Assembly (NCBI GenBank): GCA_963575745.1 | Contig: CAUYUJ010009832.1 | Coordinates: 1 to 31,889 of the forward strand | Length of the DNA: 31,889 nt | DNA from: Prorocentrum cordatum | Taxonomy: Eukaryota; Sar; Dinophyceae; Prorocentrales; Prorocentraceae | Direction of reading: 5' to 3' | In this document: piece by piece, positions 9,134 through 17,815 of the stretch | Layout: each line of letters opens with the position of its first letter | Numbering within the stretch: the stretch's first letter is position 1 | Made by a program: the position numbers and the translations under genes | Notes under the pieces: model-generated | The model's input: only the letters and a program-made list of their open reading frames with translations | Databases searched by the model: none | Told to the model about the DNA's origin: nothing

Positions 9134-9840
9134 CGCTGCTCCTTCACGTCGGCCTCCGGGGCCCAGCTGTTCGTCCCCGGGGCCAGCAGACGCAGATCCG
9201 GGCCGAGAAGAGTACTCCCAAGGCGGGCATGTCCTTCTACAGGAGGAATGTCCAAAATCATCAAGACATAGTCTGAGGGAGACTGTTCTAGCAGGTTGGA
9301 TTGTTTTTGATGACTATTTGTGAGTAGTTCTTTAGTTTTCTTCTAAATCCGCCTGTAGGGGGACATGCCCGACCTGAGCCTACTCCCAAGGAAGGGGGGG
9401 CCGCAGATGGAGCAACTCATACATCGCAGGATGTCTGGGCCCCTGGCCTCTAGCCGCGAGGTCGTGCGCATCGATCCTGGGCTCGGGTGCGGGGCTAGGA
9501 CTAAGTCGGGCGTGTCCCGCTACAGGAGGAATCTTCAACCATAGTCAAAAAAATAGCCAGGGGCCGATGTTTGGGACTATCATGTTTGGCTATTTTGCAG
9601 CACTTCTTGACGTATTAATTTTTTTCTGCCAAAATCCGCCTCCAGGGGGACATGCCCGACCTAAGGCTAGAACCGGCGTGTGCAGGGGCCTCCCGCGGTT
9701 CGGCCGGTTCGGCCGCGTCGCAGCCGGCTGCGCGCTCGGTCTGTCCGGTGCGGTCGGTTGCCGCGCCGCTGCGCATTCTCCGGGCTGCCTGGGGCCTGTC
9801 GGTGTCAGCCGGCTTCGGCATTTCTCACCACCCACCAAAC
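9134..9840 (+). CDS. Open stretch interrupted by elements E2 and E3
   Basis: Reading from TGC at 9137 gives CSFTSASGAQLFVPGASRRR up to E2. After removing E2 with one copy of its duplication the frame continues (RKGGPQMEQLIHRRMSGPLA, then SSREVVRIDPGLGCGA) to E3, and after removing E3 it continues RTGVCRGLPRFGRFGRVAAG. No stop occurs in this joined frame, while a neighbouring frame has a stop near 9450. Codon bias is moderate. The product is unknown, and it could be an open non-coding GC-rich stretch. Confidence 0.3.
9222..9380 (+). mobile_element. Element E2 (introner-like, TSD TACTCCCAA)
   Basis: A 159-bp element with ends GGCGGGCATGTCCTTCTAC and CCTGTAGGGGGACATGCCCG. The direct repeat TACTCCCAA lies at 9213-9221 and 9381-9389 and extends to 11 bp with the following GG on both sides. 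A symmetric splice solution exists: CCCAAG|GCGGGC at the left and CCCAAG|GAAGG at the right, that is GC-AG with AG|G at the acceptor. This removes exactly the element plus one duplication. Confidence 0.7.
9502..9664 (+). mobile_element. Element E3 (introner-like, TSD GGCTAG[G/A]AC)
   Basis: A 163-bp element starting TAAGTCGGGCGTGTCCCGCT and ending GGGGGACATGCCCGACCTAA. GGCTAGGAC at 9493-9501 matches GGCTAGAAC at 9665-9673 with one mismatch. Symmetric GC-AG splicing is possible: GCGGG|GCTAGG at the left and CCTAAG|GCTAG at the right. The AT-rich interior includes AGTCAAAAAAATAGCC and GTTTGGCTATTTTGC, suggesting an inner stem. Confidence 0.7.
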
Positions 9841-10208
9841 CACCCCAACCCAACCCGAAGGCCCCAATTTACCCTCGATTTCCAGTGGGGGGGGGGGTCG
9901 GGAAACATCGAAAAAACACATGTGGAACCCTTACCCCCCCCAACCCTAAATTCGGGTCTTCGGGTTGGGTTGGGGTGGTCTGGTAGGTAGTCAATTTCAG
10001 TGTCGGTGCGGTGGTTTGGCAGTGCTGTCGCCTCGGACGGCCTTCCCAAGAGTCAAGACGCCGAAGTGAGGGCCACCTTGGGCTGAGGAGAGGCTCCGGT
10101 TTTCGGGTCGTTGCTTGGATCAAGGTCGAGAACATATTCGTGGCCGAGGCTAGGCCGTGGCAAGAAAAGCTCATTCGCTTCTCATTCAGCGCTCCTCCCG
10201 ATGGCACG
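9840..10208 (+). other. Unassigned stretch with an internal inverted repeat
   Basis: CCACCAAACCACCCCAACCC (9830-9849) and GGGTTGGGTTGGGGTGGTCTGG (about 9961-9984) are inverse copies around a C/G-homopolymer-containing core, so 9825-9990 is another likely foldback element. No target duplication was found. No exon is seen in 9990-10208. Confidence 0.45.
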
Positions 10209-10211
10209 ATG

Positions 10212-10212
10212 A

Positions 10213-10268
<56 letters not shown>
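10212..10268 (+). repeat. (GT)n microsatellite
   Basis: About 28 GT units ending eight bases before the acceptor of the next exon, where a pyrimidine tract would be expected. Confidence 0.9.
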
Positions 10269-10270
<2 letters not shown>

Positions 10271-10277
10271 GGCGCAG

Positions 10278-10631
10278 TGCTCGTCCCTTCGAGAGGAGGC
10301 TCACGACTGGATGGTCGAGACGCTGGGGACGCTCAAGGTGCAGCACCGCGAGCGGGAGGCGCTATTGAAGCGCAGCTGGAGCGACGCGGCGTTCGAGGAG
10401 GGCGAGGCCGGCAACGACAAGGCTGCGCCGCCAGAATACGTAGCACCCAGCCAGGAGGAGGAGGAGGAGGAGGAGGAGGAGGAGGAGCAGGAGGAGGAGG
10501 AGCAGGAGGAGCAGGAGGAGGAGGAGGAGCAGGAGGAGGAGGAGGAGGAGCAGGAGGAGGAGGAAGAGGAGGAGGAGGAGGAGGAGGAGGAGGAGGAGGA
10601 GGAGGTCTCTGACTCGAGTCGGTCGCGCTAA
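10278..10631 (+). CDS. Exon with acidic Glu/Gln-rich C-terminus
   Basis: Begins after GGCGCAG (AG at 10276-10277). Codons read CSSLREEAHDWMVETLGTLK, then VQHREREALLKRSWSDAAFE, then a charged linker ending EYVAPSQ, with strong G/C third-position bias. From about 10452 the frame enters a (GGA)n tract translated as Glu with scattered Gln, and ends VSDSSRSR and TAA at 10629-10631. Two readings are possible: a terminal exon with an acidic tail of about 50 residues, or an exon that ends near 10450 with the GGA tract intronic. The upstream helical part is the secure portion. The family is not recognised. Confidence 0.5.
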   Translation, partial: CSSLREEAHDWMVETLGTLKVQHREREALLKRSWSDAAFEEGEAGNDKAAPPEYVAPSQEEEEEEEEEEEQEEEEQEEQEEEEEQEEEEEEQEEEEEEEEEEEEEEEEEVSDSSRSR

Positions 10632-10689
10632 GATTGGGATACTTTTCCTCAAGGGGACCCCAGGGGCCGCCCCGCGATGAGAGAGGGGT

Positions 10690-10855
10690 CGGCAAACACT
10701 GCCCACCTGCATTGCCCCCCCGTGCTGTCCACAGGGCATTGCCCCAGCTGCGCTGCCCCCATGGTTCGCTCCCGCGTGCTGCTCCCAGGCATCGCTCCCA
10801 TGTGTTGACCCCAGGTGTTGCCCCCATGCATTGCCCCCGCGCAGCGCCCCCCCTG
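10690..10855 (+). repeat. GCATTGCCCCC minisatellite
   Basis: Degenerate units of about 12-20 bp around TTGCCCCC.TGC, lying between the acidic-tail exon and element D1. Non-coding by appearance. Confidence 0.65.
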
Positions 10856-10869
10856 TGAGCGACGAAAAA

Positions 10870-11068
10870 AGGGGAACGAAACATGACAGAAGCATAAAAA
10901 CTCGGAGGTCCGCGCGGAGTTCTCGGATCCGCGCTGGACCCCCCTCCCTGGCGCGCGGAGCGCGCCAGGGGCGGCGCCGGAGGCGCCGCCAAATGTTTCC
11001 AGCGCGGACTTCCGAGAACTCCGCGCGGACCTCCGAGCTTTTGTGTTTATGCCACCTTTTGTTCCCCT
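10870..11068. mobile_element. Foldback element D1
   Basis: About 199 bp. Outer arms GGGGAACGAAACATGACA and its inverse ending TTGTTCCCCT; inner arms CTCGGAGGTCCGCGCGGA and TCCGCGCGGACCTCCGAG; centre CCTGGCGCGCGGAGCGCGCCAGG region. The whole element can fold back on itself. TGTGAGCGACGAAAAAA occurs just outside both ends (10854-10870 and 11072-11087), but that motif is also present at 11315, so it may be a local tandem repeat rather than a target duplication. Confidence 0.75.
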
Positions 11069-11071
11069 CAA

Positions 11072-11375
11072 TGTGAGCGACGAAAAAACAGGGGGGGCCG
11101 TCTGCGCGGACACCCGTCGCGCAAGCTGCCCCTCAGAAGTCGTGGGGGGCCAGGGGTAGGGTTCGCATGTGGCCCCAGATTGCAAAAAAAACCCAAGGAT
11201 GGATTGCAAAAAAACCAAGGATTGCAAAAAAACCAGGACTGCAAAATCAAAAAAATTGCAAAAAGGGTTTTTTTGCAATCCAGGTTTTTTTTTTTTGCAA
11301 TCAGCAGTGCCCCCGTGTGAGCGACCAAAAAACGGGGGGCCGTCTGCGCGGACGCCCGGCGCGCAGGCGGCCCCC
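11072..11375 (+). repeat. Tandem duplication with GTGAGCGACGAAAAAA heads
   Basis: GTGAGCGACGAAAAAACAGG followed by GGGGCCGTCTGCGCGGACAC (11073-11113) recurs at 11317-11362 as GTGAGCGACCAAAAAACGGG followed by GGGCCGTCTGCGCGGACGCC, a period of about 244 bp. Between them, 11128-11176 is one end of element family L and 11177-11306 holds ATTGCAAAAAAACC units, first direct and then inverted (GGTTTTTTTGCAAT type). Confidence 0.6.
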
Positions 11376-11527
11376 CGCGTCAGAGGTCGCGCGTCGGCGC
11401 GCCCCTCGTCTCCAGGTGCCGCTCCCCCTGCGCGGGCGGCCCCCGCGCAGGGAGGCGCCGCGCGAGGGCTCGGCCGCGCGCAGAAGGGGGGGGGGCAGAG
11501 GGAGGGGGGAAGGCTTCGTCGTCGTCG

Positions 11528-11662
11528 TCCTCCTCCTCCTCCTCCTCCTCCTCCTCCACGCTCCTCCTCCTCCTCCTCCTCCTCCTCCACGCTCTTCCAC
11601 GCTCCTCCTCCTCCTCCTCCTCCTCCTCCTCCTCCTCCTCCTCCTCCTCCTCTCCCCTCCTC
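11528..11662 (+). repeat. (CCT)n array
   Basis: CCTCCT tract interrupted by CCACGCTC boxes at 11557, 11587 and 11598. Same composition as the arrays at 12477, 28380 and 29846. Confidence 0.9.
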
Positions 11663-11705
11663 CAGGCAGGGTCGTTGTGCCATCTCGCGTCAGACCCGTT
11701 TCGTT

Positions 11706-11876
11706 CGGAGGTGGACCGACCTCCTACCCTGACACGTCGATTAGGGAATTGACCGTCTTCGGTTCGCGAGGGGGCGTCGCGGCCGTCACTTCTGCGGGTC
11801 CAGGTCCGTCGGTTTCGGTCCCAGGCCGTTTTCACTAAGGTGAGGTTTACTAAAGGGAGGTTTGTCCACCGCCGAT
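11706..11876 (+). mobile_element. Element J1 (short TIR element)
   Basis: Starts TTCGGAGGTGGACCGACCTC and ends with the imperfect inverse GAGGTTTGTCCACCGCCGAT. Shares CTGACACGTCGATTAG.GAATTG, TTCGGTTC.CGA.GGGGCG-like and TTTTCACTAA/TTTACTAAAGGG blocks with 14051-14224. Confidence 0.6.
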
Positions 11877-11889
11877 AGAAGCACCCCTA

Positions 11890-11945
11890 CTTCTTAGAAG
11901 GCGCGGGCCTTCTCTGTAGATGTAGGGCCCGCGCCTTCTGAGAAG
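11890..11945. repeat. Strong 20-bp-arm hairpin
   Basis: CTTCTTAGAAGGCGCGGGCC (11890-11909) pairs with GGCCCGCGCCTTCTGAGAAG (11926-11945), 19 of 20 positions, around a 16-nt loop. Another CTTCTAAGAAG follows at 11953. Confidence 0.7.
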
Positions 11946-12020
11946 CAGCCTCCTTCTAAGAAGCCTTCCCCCCTCCCCCTGCCCCCCTCTGCGCGCCGCC
12001 AAGAAGTCGCCACGCCATCT

Positions 12021-12222
12021 CTAGGGGAACGCACAATGACATGAACGTAAATAACTCGGAGGTCCGCGCGGATTTCTCGGATCGGCGCTGGGGCCTCCTG
12101 GCGGCCCCCCTGGCGCCGCCCCTGGCGCGCTCCGCGCGCCAGGGAGGGGTTTCGAGCGCCGATCCGAGAAATCCGCGCGGACCTCCGAGTTATTACATTT
12201 CTGTCATTCTTCGTTCCCCTAG
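12021..12222. mobile_element. Foldback element D2
   Basis: A 202-bp palindromic element, CTAGGGGAACG...CGTTCCCCTAG. Inner arms ACTCGGAGGTCCGCGCGGAT and inverse; centre built from GGCGGCCCC/TGGCGCGC blocks. Coding frames across it are shadows. Confidence 0.8.
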
Positions 12223-12475
12223 TTCGACCGCTCGCCCCCCCACCTTCTGATACCGTCGGACGCCGAGGTATGAGATCGAGGTCGCTTCGGGGAGGGCACC
12301 CTCACGTTCTTCGTGCTCATTGCATGCTCTTTTTCAGCGAGCGAAGAACGGTATAACATAAACTTTTTCGCCGTCGGGGACACCTGCCCCTGGGCGGCTG
12401 GAAAGTTTATACCCCTACGGTGCCACCGTAAGGGCAAGCGCACCCGCGTGCGAGCGCACCCGCGTGTGCCCGCGT

Positions 12476-12893
12476 CCTCCTCCTCCTCCTCCGCCTCCTC
12501 CTCTCCTCCTCCTCCTCCTCCTCCTCCCTCCTCCTCCTCCTCGTCCTCCTCCTCCTCCTCCCTCCTCCTCCTCCTCTCCCGTCCCCTCCTCCTCCTCGTC
12601 TCGTCCTCCTCCTCCTCCTCCTCCTCGTCCTCGTCCTCGCTCCTCCTCCTCCCTCCCCCTTCCCCCTCCTCCACGCTCCCTCCACGCTCCGCTCTTCCTC
12701 CTCTCCTCCTCCTCCTCCTCCTCGTCCTCCTCCTCGTCCTCCTCCTCCTCCTCCTCCTCCTCCTCCTCCTCCTCCTCCTCCCCCCCTCCTCCTCCTCCTC
12801 CTCCCCCCTCCTCCTCCCCTCTCCTCCTCTCCTACATCCCTCCTACTCCTCCTCCTCCTCCTCCTCCTCCTCCTCCTCCTCCTCTCCCGTCCC
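12476..12893 (+). repeat. Long (CCT)n array upstream of an exon
   Basis: About 420 bp of CCT/CTC with occasional CGT and CCCTCC interruptions. It ends 44 bases before the predicted acceptor of the 12938 exon and would serve as an extreme polypyrimidine tract on the + strand. On the minus strand it is (GGA)n, mirrored by the (GGA)n that follows the exon. Confidence 0.85.
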
Positions 12894-12937
12894 CCCGTCG
12901 CCTCGTCCCTCTCCCCTCGGGGGGGATCCTGCGGCAG

Positions 12938-13071
12938 GGCTGCGGCAGCCCCCCGGGGGGTCACGGAGTGCTCCCGCCGGCGCGAAGAGGTCATCGAGGG
13001 CTTCGAGCTCGAGCTCGTGACGATGCTGAGGGAGTCCAAGAAGGGCCTCCGGGACGGCGTGGTCCTCCAGG
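12938..13071 (+). CDS. Exon flanked by (CCT)n and (GGA)n
   Basis: Acceptor GGCAG at 12933-12937 (a second GGCAG ends at 12948). The frame reads GVTECSRRREEVIEGFELEL, then VTMLRESKKGLRDGVVLQ, with strong G/C third positions and a charged helical look. It runs directly into (GGA)n; a GA or GG donor at CTCCAGG|GAGGAG is the only local choice. Its core (13005-13034) is repeated exactly 300 bp downstream. The family is not recognised. Confidence 0.5.
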
Positions 13072-13196
13072 GAGGAGGAGGAGGAGGAGGAGGAGGAGGA
13101 GGAGGAGGAGGAGGAGGAGGAGGAGAGGAGGAGGAGGAAGGAGGAGGAGGAGGAGGAGGAGGAGGAGGAGGAGGAAGGGGAGGAGGAGGAGGGGGC
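13072..13196 (+). repeat. (GGA)n array
   Basis: Purine trinucleotide array immediately after the exon ending at 13071. Its complement lies upstream of that exon. Confidence 0.9.
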
Positions 13197-13264
13197 AAGT
13201 GTCGGAGCTCCGAGGCTCGAGGGCCCCCTCGGCTTCGAGGTCCGAGCTCTTTCGGGGGCGCGTG

Positions 13265-13827
13265 GGTGGCCCGTGCTGGGCCGGCTGTCCGTCTCGACGT
13301 TCACGAGCTCGAGCTCGTGACGATGCTGAGGGAGAAACACACACTCGCACGCGCATACCCTGGTGCGTTGTGGCGATGCCCCTCTCCTCTGGCCTGCCCC
13401 CTCCCGTCGGAAGGCCCCGAGCGGCGTGTAGTGACCACACCGTCGGGCGTGTCAGTGAGGATCAGGGTTAGAAAGTCCAGGGTTCGCTGGGGATTGGTTT
13501 CCTTTTTTCAAAAAGGGGGCACCCTCCGAAAACCCTCGGGGAAGGGCTCCCAGAGGCTTTTCAGAGGGTTTTGAAAGGGTTCTCGTGGTGGGAAACCAGT
13601 CCCTCGCGAACCCTGGGCTTTCTAAGATCAGGGGTGCGAGCACGGTTTGGGGACCCGGGCCGCTCTCCGAGGAAGTCTCAGGCGACGGGGGCCTCCGAGG
13701 TCCGCCAACGCCGTGCGGCGACGGGCCGAACGGTGAGGTCTCTTCGGATCACTGCACGGTCTGTAACCACACCTTTTTTGGGGGCCCCCAGCTCTGGACC
13801 TCCTCTGAGACGAGCACGATGCCATGA
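13265..13827 (+). CDS. Open reading stretch split by element I
   Basis: The part before element I reads VARAGPAVRLDVHELELVTM, then LREKHTLARAYPGALWRCPS, and ends SVRIRVR at the junction. The part after it (13634-13827) reads GASTVWGPGPLSEEVSGDGG and later SSDHCTVCNHTFFGGPQLW, stopping at TGA 13825-13827. Removing 13468-13633 joins the two parts without frame change and without a stop. The C-x2-C-H cluster hints at a small metal site, but that is inference. An alternative donor AACG|GTGAGG near 13733 would end the exon earlier. Confidence 0.35.
13468..13625 (+). mobile_element. Element I (TIR element with 8-bp target duplication)
   Basis: A 158-bp element. The left arm starts TTAGAAAGTCCAGGGTTCGC and continues GGGGATTGGTTTCC. 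The right arm is its imperfect inverse, GGAAACCAGTCCCTCGCGAA and CCCTGGGCTTTCTAA. GATCAGGG is present at 13460-13467 and 13626-13633. The interior has paired AACCCTC/GAGGGTT boxes. It interrupts an open frame whose halves are in phase. Confidence 0.75.
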
Positions 13828-14050
13828 CAGGACTGGCTCAGGGTGCGTTCCAGGTTGCGGCCCCCGGTTTTGCTGCCCGTGTGGAACAGATGGAGTCGGA
13901 GTAGCAAGAGGTCATGATGATAATAATCAAACAATCATGCTTCAAGCTTTCCAGGATTTCCAGACATTCCGGAGGTTCCCTAGGCGCTGCAGAAACGAGG
14001 CTGCTAGAGATTCTGGAAATCCTGAAACGTATCCTGGGCCTGTCCTATCA

Positions 14051-14224
14051 TTCGGAGGTGGACAGAGACCCCAACAGTGACACGTCGATTAGTGAATTGT
14101 CCGTTTTCGGTTCTCGAAAGGGCGCCGTGTCCGTTATTTTCCAGGCTTGCGCCCGCCAGGTTTAGGCCTCGGGTTGTTTTCACTAAACCACGTTTTACTA
14201 AAGGGGGGTCTGTCCAACCCCGAA
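14051..14224 (+). mobile_element. Element J2 (short TIR element)
   Basis: Second copy of J. It starts TTCGGAGGTGGACAGAGACC and ends GGTCTGTCCAACCCCGAA. ATCAT precedes the left end and ATCATGA follows the right end, a possible 5-bp target duplication. Confidence 0.6.
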
Positions 14225-14340
14225 TCATGACTTGAATTCCCGGTCTGGAGGACTTGGGCATCCTGGCAATCTTGGACATCCGGGACCGTGCCATTCTCAT
14301 GGGGCGGCGGCAAGGGGGCGGGGCGGCAACGGGGCGGCAG

Positions 14341-14945
14341 TGTACATGTGTACATGTACACACATAGATAGATGTGTGCATGTGTATGCATGCATGCATT
14401 TCTGTCTGTGCATGTACATTTCTATATATAAACATATGCATGCATGTTTGTAGACAGTGTAATGTAATGTATTGTGATATTATGTAATGTAGTGTAATGC
14501 AATGTAATGTATTGTAATGTAGTGTACTGTATCAGTGTAGTGACATGCCATATCATGACATACGATGTAATGTAATGTAAAGTAGTGTAGTGTAGTGTAA
14601 TGTAATGTAATGTAATGTCGTGTAAGGTCGTGTAATGCAATGCATTGTAATGTAATGTCATGTAATATAATGTATTGTATTGTAATGTAATGTAATGTAA
14701 TGTAATGTAATGTAATATAATGTAATGTAAGGGTATGTAAGGGTATGTATGTATGTATGCATGCATGCATACATGCATGCATGCATGTACGTATGCATAT
14801 ATGGGTGTACATGTGCATGTCTGTGTAAATGTATAAGTATCGACATGCATGTACGTTTACATGCACGGACACATGCATGTCTGCAGGGGTGCATATTCAT
14901 GTATATGCGCATATATGCATGTACATATATATATATATGAATATT

Positions 14946-14983
<38 letters not shown>

Positions 14984-15186
14984 TATATATTCTATATACT
15001 TAAATATGTATATGTATGCATTTGTATTCACATACCCGCATACATACATACATACACACATACACACATACATAAATGCATACATACATGCTTACACACA
15101 ACCATCCATCCATCCATCCATCCGTCCATCCGTACATACGTACATGCACGCATGCATGTATGTATGCATGCATGCATGCATGTATG

Positions 15187-15218
<32 letters not shown>

Positions 15219-15360
15219 TGTATCTATGTATGTATGTATGTATGTATGTATGGATGGATGGATGGATGGATGGATGGATGGATGGATGTATGTATGTATG
15301 TATGTATGTATATATAGATATATGTATGGATGTATGCATGTATGCATGTACACATTTATA
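14341..15360 (+). repeat. ATG/TGTAA/AT satellite zone
   Basis: An AT-rich island in a GC-rich window: TGTAATG-type pentamers (14460-14740), TATG/CATG tetramers, an (AT)n core (14925-14995), CATACA and CATC repeats, then TATG and GGATG (15250-15290). Frames read MYVCMYVC/MDGWMDGW and HTYIHTYI purely because of the tetramers. Confidence 0.9.
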
Positions 15361-15364
15361 TCCC

Positions 15365-16500
15365 CGTGCACGAGGCCCAGACGCCCGGGGCCCGGGCCAC
15401 GAGGGGGCAACGGAGTTCTAGAGTTTCCCAGACCGCTCCCAGAACATCCCGGAGCGGACCTGGAGACTGCCGCAGAGATCTCCCAGAAGCCCTCGGGGAC
15501 TTCGACAAGCCCCTCCAAGACAGCCCAGATAGCCCCAACGTGGTCCAACATGGGTTCCGGACCGGAAATACACAGCCCAAGAGGCCTCCAAGAGGCTTCC
15601 AGAGACTTCCGAGAGGCTTCTCGAGAGAGCCCGAAGAGGCCCAAATCCTTGATTTTCATTTTTTTGTTCATCTGTCTTTGGGTGTCTCGCGTTTTCGACC
15701 TTCCGACGCTCCACCTCAGCCGACGCCGCCCCCAAGGCCGCTCCAAGACAGCCGAAGAGGCCCCCAACAGAGCCACAAGACTGCCCCAGGGAGCCCGAAA
15801 ATTGCCCAGGACGAGCCTCAGACGGCCCAAGAGAGCCCCATGACAGGCCCAAGCAGGGCCCCAGAGCGGGAGCGGGAGCCCCCCAGGCGCTCCAAGACGG
15901 CCCTGATGGCCCCAACCGGGCTCCAGATGGGCCCAACACGGCCAATACACAGCCCAAGAGCCCTCCAAGAGGCCCAAGAGAGTTCCGAGATGCGCCCCGA
16001 GAGAGCCCGAAGAGGCCCAGATCCTTCATTCCCGGTTGTTTTCGGTTGTTTTTTCCAATATTGTTTGCTTTCTCGCGTTCTCGGGCTTCCAATGCTCAAA
16101 GACGGCCGCAGACGCCCCGAAGATCGCCCCGAGACCGCCGAAGAGGCCCCAAAAAGAGCCCCAAGACGGCCCAGGAGAGCCTGAAGACTGCCCAAGAGCA
16201 GCCCAAGACTGCCCAAGAGACCTCCAGGACAGGCCCAAGCTTGTCCACAGAGCGGCAGCGGGAGGCCGAAGAGGCCAAGAGGCCTCCAAGAGGGCTCAAG
16301 AGAGCTCCGAGAGACGCCCCGAGATTGGCCCAAATCATTGATATGCACTGGTTTGTTCGATGTTTTTCGCTTTCTCGCGCTCTCGACATTCCGATGCTCG
16401 AAGACGGCAGAAGACGCCCCCAAGACCGCCCCAAGACCGTCGGAGAGGTACACAAACGACCCCCAAAACGGCCCCAGCGATCCCGAAAATTATCCAGCTA
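15365..16500 (+). repeat. CCAAGAGGCCC-rich higher-order array
   Basis: Degenerate ~20-bp units (CCCAAGA.GGCCC) arranged in larger repeats. A distinctive T-rich block ending TCTCGCG.T.TCG.C.TTCC recurs around 15690, 16075 and 16375, giving periods of about 370 and 310 bp. The minus strand is open for hundreds of codons with a W/G/L-rich translation (GLSWAVLG-like), which follows from the repeat. A related array in inverted orientation is at 22190-22600. Confidence 0.7.
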
Positions 16501-16567
16501 TTCGAGTCGCCGTCTGGCATGGATGCTGGCCTGTCTCTCTTTGTAAACGATGCTCCGGGAAGCGCGG

Positions 16568-16606
16568 CCTCTTCAGCATTATATATATATATATATATAT
16601 ATATAG
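16568..16606 (+). repeat. (AT)n microsatellite
   Basis: Pure TA run; similar runs are at 17255-17275 and 24941-24979. Confidence 0.9.
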
Positions 16607-16817
16607 ATAAAGCGAACATCACATCGAGCTCTCTTGCAATTCCCATGGAGGGCGCAAGTGGACTAGTATCGCCACGCCTTATCCTGTCCATTTTGCTTCC
16701 GCTGCCGCGGCATGTACGGCTGATGCCGCTTAAGCTTCAGAAAAACTCGAAGAACGCACCGCCTTTTTAGGGGGCCTGTGGTGCGGCCATACCTGTCCAT
16801 ACCTGTCTGCTGCCTGT

Positions 16818-17217
16818 CCGCTGCGCCTGACCTCCCAGCCTTCTCCTATCGCAGTCTGCTTCTCGCTGTTCCGTGGCGGCCCCGACGCCGGTGCCTCCGC
16901 GCTCGCCTCGCGATGCAGAAGACATCACCTGGTCGGTGTAGAGAGCGCCCGGGCTGACTGCGTTCACCACTTTCAGCCGAGTGGTGTCGCAGCTGGCCGC
17001 GCGGGGACGAAGGTTCCGTCCTCCTTGAGGCTCCCTCCCGCCTTTTTTTCCTTTGCCCGCTTTCGGTCGGGTGTCTGCCGCTTGCCCGCTGCGCCTGACC
17101 TTCCAGCCTTCTCCTATCGCAGTCTGCTTCTCGCTGTTCCGTGGCGGCCCCGACGCCGGTGCCTCCGCGCTCGCCTCACGATGCAGAAGACATCACCTGG
17201 TCGGTGTAGAGAGCGCC
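16818..17217 (+). repeat. Direct duplication Q, 132 bp at offset 268
   Basis: 16818-16949 and 17086-17217 are almost identical; I see two differences by eye. The copies include CAGTCTGCTTCTCGCTGTTC and ATCACCTGGTCGGTGTAGAG. The intervening 136 bp is unique. High identity implies a recent event. No gene recognised. Confidence 0.75.
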
Positions 17218-17474
17218 AAGGCTGTATAGATATTTTTATATGTAAATGTGTGTGTATATATATATATATATATGTATATCTGTATGCGGCGGTGGGATCT
17301 ATACAGATCCCCTGCCCCAGGCCTCGCCCAGGCCTGGCGCCCAGGAGCGGTGTAGATGCCTCCGTGGTCACGCCAGAAGGGCACGCACACACACCGCTCC
17401 CTGGGGCCCAGGCTTGGGCCAGCCCCGGGGGCAGTGAACATGCGCCCATCGGTCGTTGAAAGAAGGTTTTTTTT

Positions 17475-17675
17475 TAGGGGAAAGAAGAATAACATGAACA
17501 CAACAACTCGGAGGTCCGCGCGATGTTCTCGGATCGGCGCTGGGGCCCTCCTGGCGGCGCCTCCGGCGCCGCCCCTGGCGCGCGGAGCGCGCCAGGGAGG
17601 GGGGTCCAGCGCAGATCCGAGAAATCCGCGCGGATCTCCGAGTTTATGTGTTCATGCCATTTTTTCGTTCCCATA
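17475..17675. mobile_element. Foldback element D3
   Basis: A 201-bp palindromic copy: TAGGGGAAAGAAGAATAACA at the left, CGTTCCCATA at the right, inner arms ACTCGGAGGTCCGCGCGATG and its inverse, centre CTGGCGCGCGGAGCGCGCCA. Confidence 0.8.
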
Positions 17676-17687
17676 GTTTCGGATTTC

Positions 17688-17815
17688 CAGATCCCAATCT
17701 ACTTGAAGCGCCTTCCCACTTCAGTGATCGAGTGGCTTCACCTTTTCTGTCCTCCTTAGGGGGTGGGGCGGACGGGACCCAATATATTTTACAACGCCTT
17801 CCTGCTTCATGTCCC
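17688..17815 (+). repeat. Dispersed repeat N, copy 2
   Basis: Begins 13 bp after element D3. See the copy at 749-860. Confidence 0.6.

Noticed and set aside
14749-15421. ORFs reading MYVCMYVC / MDGWMDGW
   Set aside because: Pure translations of TATG and GGATG tetranucleotide repeats.
15000-16453. Long minus frames rich in Trp/Gly/Leu (LGLSW-like)
   Set aside because: The frame is a direct product of the CCAAGAGGCCC array. Two other minus frames are open over the same repeats, which argues against selection for coding.
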